DNA of 64,000 nucleotides from Cordilura impudica (taxonomy: Eukaryota; Arthropoda; Insecta; Diptera; Scathophagidae), in the NCBI GenBank assembly GCA_963682025.1, contig OY821517.1, positions 93,493,946 through 93,557,945 of the forward strand, written 5' to 3'. Numbering within the stretch: position 1 is the first letter of the stretch; the number at the start of each line of letters is the position of its first letter. The position numbers were made by a program, and so were the translations under genes. Below the pieces are notes generated by a model. It was not told the origin of the DNA. It ran no database searches and saw only the letters and a list, made by a program, of their open reading frames with translations. This document shows, one piece after another, positions 59,583-64,000 of the stretch.

Positions 59583-60260
59583 ACCGAATCACTATCTGAT
59601 TCGATTTAACGATGTCCGTCCGTCCGTCCGTCCGTCCGTCTGTGTGTCCATGTAAAGCTTGTAATCAAACTGCAGGTCGCAAATATGAATATATTTTGAT
59701 GAAATTTGGTGTTCTATCTTCTATCGGCCATGGGATGAACGCTGTTGAAATTGGTGAGAATCGGTCCATGTTCAGACCTAGCCCCCATACAAATGACCCT
59801 TATTAAATCAACATATATTGCCATAAGATCCAAATTAACATACAAATCTTAGTCAAATTGGGTTTGTATGTATATATTACATCCATTAATCAGTAGTCCA
59901 AAAATTATCCCTAATGGATTACTCTTAGTCACAGCCCCCATATAGAGTTGCTTCCCGATCTTCACTTAAATCTATCAAAATACAAAAATATTGCACTGAT
60001 TCTTCTCAAATTTTGTTTGTATATATTTTTGCAAAATACAAGAGACTTTACCAAACATAGTCAGGATCGTTCCATTTTTGGGCCTAGTCCCCATATAGAT
60101 ATAGCATCCGATATGAACTTTTTCATATCTGCAGCCAAAAAAATTAATAAAAATCCTTGCTTATTTTCTATATCCAGTTAGTTGGGCCTAAGAGATAGGG
60201 TCTCTAACCGCATGGTATCATATAGTCGGTCTCGACCAACTATAATTTTCTTACTTGTTT
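59583..60260 (-). repeat. Family A repeat, copy A13, 3'-truncated
   Basis: Lacks the terminal hairpin and about 90 bases of the 3' end, starting at the inverse of the gattcgatcgg region. It keeps a long GGAC tract and most of the 5' half, with the palindrome altered (gtcggtctcgaccaac). Confidence 0.75.
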
Positions 60261-60841
60261 TTAGTTTTTGTTGCGGAATGAAATTTCTGCTGTAGAAACG
60301 TAAAGGATATACCCAAAATAATAACTGAAAATGTTTTCAAATGATACATAGCGCACAGTGGACCATTTTAAGCGAAGGCGGACAAAAATCCGTAACTTTT
60401 GGTTGGATTGGAATTTTGTAGGTGAGACTTTAGCCTTTAATTTTTGATATAAAACGTAAATATCGACCCATAATAAAAAAAGTTATGGAGAGTTTAAAGT
60501 ACGTTTTCATTTTTAGTTGAATTTTAGTACAAAAGTGAAGTTTTAAAAGGTTTAAAAAAGGTTTTTTTTTATATAATGTCTTATCTTTTCAGTTAATTTT
60601 AAAACTAAAAATTTTGTAAGTTAAATTTTGCCAGAAAATGCCGTACTTTGACCCCCGTATACTTTATAGTCCTAATGTTCACAAGGGCCAAAGGTTGGCT
60701 TTTCTAAAATAGCCCGAGTTAAAATATAATTTTTTAAGCAGCGAACGTAAAAGTTTCAATGAAAAAGTCGTATGTTTTTAGTTTAGCTAAAAAATTTTTT
60801 ATTGTCTTTTTAAATATTTCTATATCAATTTTTATTCTAAA
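60261..60841. other. No gene recognised
   Basis: AT-rich spacer between A13 and Helitron H3 without motif or repeat match. Confidence 0.35.
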
Positions 60842-62415
60842 CTAGATGTAACCCGGTGTGCTTCGCTACACCCTCCCCCTCCCCCCCCCTTCCGAATTGT
60901 TATGAAAAGGCTCACGCAAATTCCCAAGGCTCTCACTAACACAGTAATTCAGATATATCACATTTAATATTAAGTTTGTATAGGGGTGCCATGCGCATTT
61001 GTCCAATCCCGCCCGTTTTTTTGTCTGACTATTCACGTTAATAATAGATGACCTAAGATAAATTTTCAAAGCTCTCTCTATCATAGTACTTAATATATAT
61101 GATATTAAAAATTTACTTTGTATGGGAGGTGCCACGCCCACTAAAAATATTAAAAAAATACAGCCTGTAGCACTTCCGATATCCGCAGTAAGAATCAATG
61201 AAAATTTCAGGAAGATCAGATAAGTCGTTACGGAGATTACCTCCTACAAACAAACACATTACCTCTTTAGTATGCTAAGTATAGATCATTAATATAGATT
61301 CTTTTATTTTGATACTTGCTGATATAAAATGTTTTTTGTTTTTTTTAATTCGGTACAACAATTATCAGATTTTTCGGCGTTCCTGCCCTGAAGGTACATG
61401 TAGCTGCCCATGAGAAGAACATGGATTTTCCAAATTAGATCTGGCACCACTTAACTATTGGCTTTGAACTTAAAATATCACTTGGCAATTTTTATTTTTA
61501 GCGATTTTTGATTTTGCCCATTTTGAAGATTTTTGTTTTTGGGCGATTTTTATTTTTCGCGAATTTTAGGTTTGGCGATTTTTGATTTTGACGATATATT
61601 TTCCACGACAAATCACATTGATAAGTCATGTACTTGTCAAAAGACTGTTGCTTTCGTAGTACATCATATTTTTGATATAGGAGGTGCCACGCCCACTTAT
61701 CCCATCCCGCCCAATTTTTATTGGACTACTCACATTAATATTTGATGGACTCGTGCAAAATGTCGAGCCTTTACCAGTTATATGATATTAGATATCTACT
61801 TTGTACGGGCGGTGCCACGCCCACTGCTCCGATCACGCCCATTTTTTGTCTAACTAATCATATGAATAACTTATGGGTTCACACAAAGTCCCAAGACTCT
61901 CACTATAACAGTACTCCAGATATATGGCATTTTATATTTTATTTGTATGGCAGGTGCCACGCCTATTGGACCGATACTGCCCATTTTTAGTCCGACTGCT
62001 CACATTAATAATAGGTGCCATCAGACAAATTTGAAAAGCTTTCTCTATCATAGTACTCGAGATATATAACATTGAATTATTATTTGTATGGGAGGTACCA
62101 CGCCCACTTCTCCGATCCGGCCCATTTCCGGCGTGGCTACTAATATTAACAATAGGTGACCTCACACAAATTTGCAAAGCTCTCCCTGTCATAGTACTCA
62201 AAATATGTATATGATATTAAAAATTTACTTTGTGTGGGAGGTGCCACGCCCACTAAAAATATTAAAAAAATTATAGCCTATAGCACTTCCCATATCCGCA
62301 ATAAGACTCTGTGAAAATTTCAGGAAGATCAGATGGCTAGTTACGGAGATTACCCCCTACAAACAAACAAACAAACAAACAAACACACGTTACCTCTTTA
62401 TTATATTAGTATAGA
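60842..62415 (-). mobile_element. Composite Helitron H3
   Basis: Third copy of the H1/H2 structure. The 5' end is A/TCTATACTAATATAATAAAG at 62415 and the terminator is CTAG at 60842-60845 followed by T. It has only five tandem units (about 61683-62250), so two were lost relative to H1 and H2. The helicase tail (61300-61450) is more decayed (SHGQLH then a deletion). The internal 5' end at about 61275 is present. Confidence 0.75.
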
Positions 62416-62510
62416 TTTATAAAATACATAAATTCTTAAATCAAGAATAATTGTTAACTATATAAAACAGAGTATAACTTACTGGTAGTGTACTGAAAAA
62501 CTACTTTAAA

Positions 62511-62996
62511 TCAAACAATTTTAGTAAATATTTCCTCTAAATAGCCTTGATTTTCATTTTCTAGCAGTTGTTTAGCTTCTTCCTGTAATTCAATAGAGAT
62601 AATTTTCCATTTTCGTGGAATGTTGGACATATATGGATCTGAAGTGCACAACAAAATAGTGATAATTTCTTCATTAGTGCAACATCTGGACATTTTTCTT
62701 GTGTTGTGCTCGCGAAAGAATCTGCAGTTATTGTTCCTTTTTTCTTGCGTTTCTCCAGATAGGTCTTCGATTAGTAGCATCATGGACAATATATAATGAG
62801 GATGTGCAAACTGAATATTTGAAGCATGAAAACTGATAATGCAAGAGGGGACAATCATCTGAAAATTGAAACGAAGTTGCGTGTTGCTGGAACAAAATCT
62901 TGTCCCATAAAAACGATCATTTTGTCTTGCTCCCAATGTTACGATTAAAAATTTACGATATTTGAAATTTAAGTTTTGCACACACAATACACACAT
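62511..62996 (-). pseudogene. RAG1/Transib-core-like C-terminal region, copy 3
   Basis: A single 161-codon frame whose second half reads LLIEDLSGETQEKRNNN, FFREHNTRKMSRCCTNEEII and LLCTSDPYMSNIPRKWK, and ends after QLLENENQGYLEEIF. It aligns with LVPLGDLSEEAQEKRNKDYR and the following residues of the copies at 3200 and 7855, and extends further to a natural C-terminus. The Glu matching the third catalytic acid (TQE) is kept, one earlier Glu is Gly, and the HKxLxH motif is degraded (FAHPH). The first ~75 residues do not align and may be intron or rearranged. Start codon not meaningful. Confidence 0.55.
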
Positions 62997-63130
62997 TGAA
63001 ACTCATTCATACTCACAATTGCCTTCACTCAATGCTTGCTTATAGAAAAATTTTGATTAATAATTAAATGAGAAATGAAAATTTGACTTATGATTAGTTA
63101 ATATATAGTTGTATGTAAAAGAAATATTTA

Positions 63131-63423
63131 GTTAACATAAAAATTTATGTTATTGTCTTAAAAAAATAAAATATTTGTAAAAAAGCAGTAAGAACAAAAT
63201 CTCTTTTTGAATTTATTTGGTGGCCCTGAAAAGGGCCAATTGAATTTGATTTGATAATTTTAATACAGTACTTGCGATTAAAAAATTATGTCATTGCCAT
63301 TAAAAAGTATACCAATAAAAAATTAACAAATAATAATAAAAAAAAATATTAACAAACAGTTAGTATATAATAAAAAAAAAAGAAACTGTTAACATAAAAA
63401 TTGATGTTATTGTCGTTAAATTA
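63131..63423. repeat. Direct repeat pair flanking the stem-loop
   Basis: gttaacataaaaatttatgt near 63131 and gttaacataaaaattgatgt near 63389 continue as tattgtc in both; each is close to a palindrome. The intervening ~230 bp contains the histone-type stem-loop. Confidence 0.5.
63190..63242 (-). promoter_or_regulatory. Histone-type mRNA 3' stem-loop and downstream element, orphan
   Basis: On the minus strand ggccctttTcagggcc is a perfect 6-bp stem with a TTTC loop, preceded by caatt and followed by acca, the consensus recognised by stem-loop-binding protein in histone mRNAs. About 15 bases further, aaaaagagatttt matches the purine-rich histone downstream element that pairs with U7 snRNA. No histone coding sequence is found upstream on the minus strand (63243-63480). 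Function here is inference. Confidence 0.55.
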
Positions 63424-63459
63424 CGATTTTTCTATTATTAAGTTTTACTTTTTTTAGGT

Positions 63460-63960
63460 TGTTAATTTTTGCATTTTTCAAGTTTGCACCAACCGATGTC
63501 TAATTTTACAATAAGACTACCAACTAATGTTTTTGAGTTTTTGTACAACAAAACAGTTATATAAAATCCTAAAAGCGCTCTCCGATGTAGTATATATGGA
63601 TCGTTTCCATCGAAACATGCAGAGAACCCCGATGTAGCCACATTTTCTTTGATTGTAGTAATTATTACCCGCCTCAAGTTTATTATGTGATACTTTTCGG
63701 GGAACAACTGTGTATAAATCGAAAAAAAATTTTGGATAGATCTTCTGAACGAAGGTAGGTGCTGATCCTGCTGCTCGTTTTCCCATATCTAAACATTTTT
63801 CGCATTTGATTTTCTTCACAAATTCAAAAAAATTTTTTTAAAAATCACATATCCCGTGTAATATGGCAGCATTTCCAACTCATTGCTAGTCATTCTAAGT
63901 TCCAGATTAATAACAACGGTATCATTGTCATTGTCCGCTTCATCCGTGGATATCTGAATA
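63460..63960 (-). pseudogene. Possible transposase C-terminal remnant at the right edge
   Basis: Minus strand from about 63910: LELRMTSNELEMLPYYTGYV, then after a frameshift VKKIKCEKCLDMGKRAAG. A 'Y-x-G-Y-V' motif shortly before a CxxC pair is typical of the C-terminal part of P-element/THAP9-like and some hAT-like transposases, by recollection only. Downstream frames (63517-63819 and 63462-63707) overlap and shift, so the coding sequence is broken. The upstream part lies beyond the window. Confidence 0.35.
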
Positions 63961-64000
63961 TTAAGATCGTTTCTTAATATTGGCTGTTGTCAGATCAGGC

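Noticed and set aside
6695..61990. Recurring frames of the MDLMAIYVDF... and MQNTRDFTKH... type in many places
   Set aside because: They are translations of family A repeats; they vary with the repeat, cross the GGAC tract and have no protein motif.
48687..62201. Recurring frames of the RALQICVRSPIVNISS type
   Set aside because: They are translations of the ~140-bp tandem units in the composite Helitrons.
1..64000. tRNA, rRNA and intact host protein-coding genes
   Set aside because: I found no cloverleaf or rRNA sequence and no multi-exon gene with conserved host domains; weak or distant ones could be missed by eye.

Overview
This window is a repeat-rich, AT-rich piece of an animal nuclear genome, most likely an insect and probably a fly. 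It has no operons, no ribosome-binding-site architecture and no rRNA, tRNA or CRISPR array. Helitron helicase tails, a DD41D mariner, non-LTR retrotransposon pieces, a probable solo LTR, MITEs and ~780-bp dispersed repeats cover much of it. The species call is inference. I see no intact host gene. Nearly every protein-like signal is a decayed transposable-element gene; the only clean recognisable reading frame is a non-LTR ORF1 at 36047-36802.

Left part (1-13.7 kb): a broken unknown gene runs off the left edge. Two copies of a ~3.4-kb direct repeat (3622-7064 and 7851-11286) each carry a relic whose motifs match the C-terminal catalytic core of RAG1/Transib-type proteins. Four copies of the dispersed repeat I call family A follow, then a minus-strand gene of an unclassified element family (12202-13071) that carries one stop codon.

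Middle (17-38 kb): a nested Helitron (17085-21215) contains a solo LTR and a dead mariner, plus a fusion of 23-residue STPR-like repeats to a helicase tail. Next is a decayed unclassified transposase-like gene (24030-25303). An apparently exact 2926-bp tandem duplication (24481-30332) copies most of that gene together with Helitron helicase pieces. The helicase continues to about 31310 and is interrupted by a 229-bp MITE. Non-LTR endonuclease and RT fragments, a DUF7869-like relic and a deletion-derivative non-LTR element follow.

The 38.3-43.7 kb region is a ~5.4-kb structure with ~1.1-kb inverted arms around a decayed, once-spliced gene of an unclassified family (CRHH and NDTAERG motifs). 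It is the best candidate for a poorly described transposon here. From 45.8 to 62.4 kb there are more family A copies, including a fold-back form. There are also three copies of one composite Helitron (H1 48698-51338, H2 55416-57259, H3 60842-62415) with internal ~140-bp tandem units, and another Helitron inserted in an old family A copy. The right end holds a third RAG1-like relic, an orphan histone-type 3' stem-loop on the minus strand, and a possible transposase C-terminus at the edge.

The genes do not form a pathway. The window is a record of layered insertion, deletion and duplication. All family names rest on motif recognition by eye, and no database search was run.
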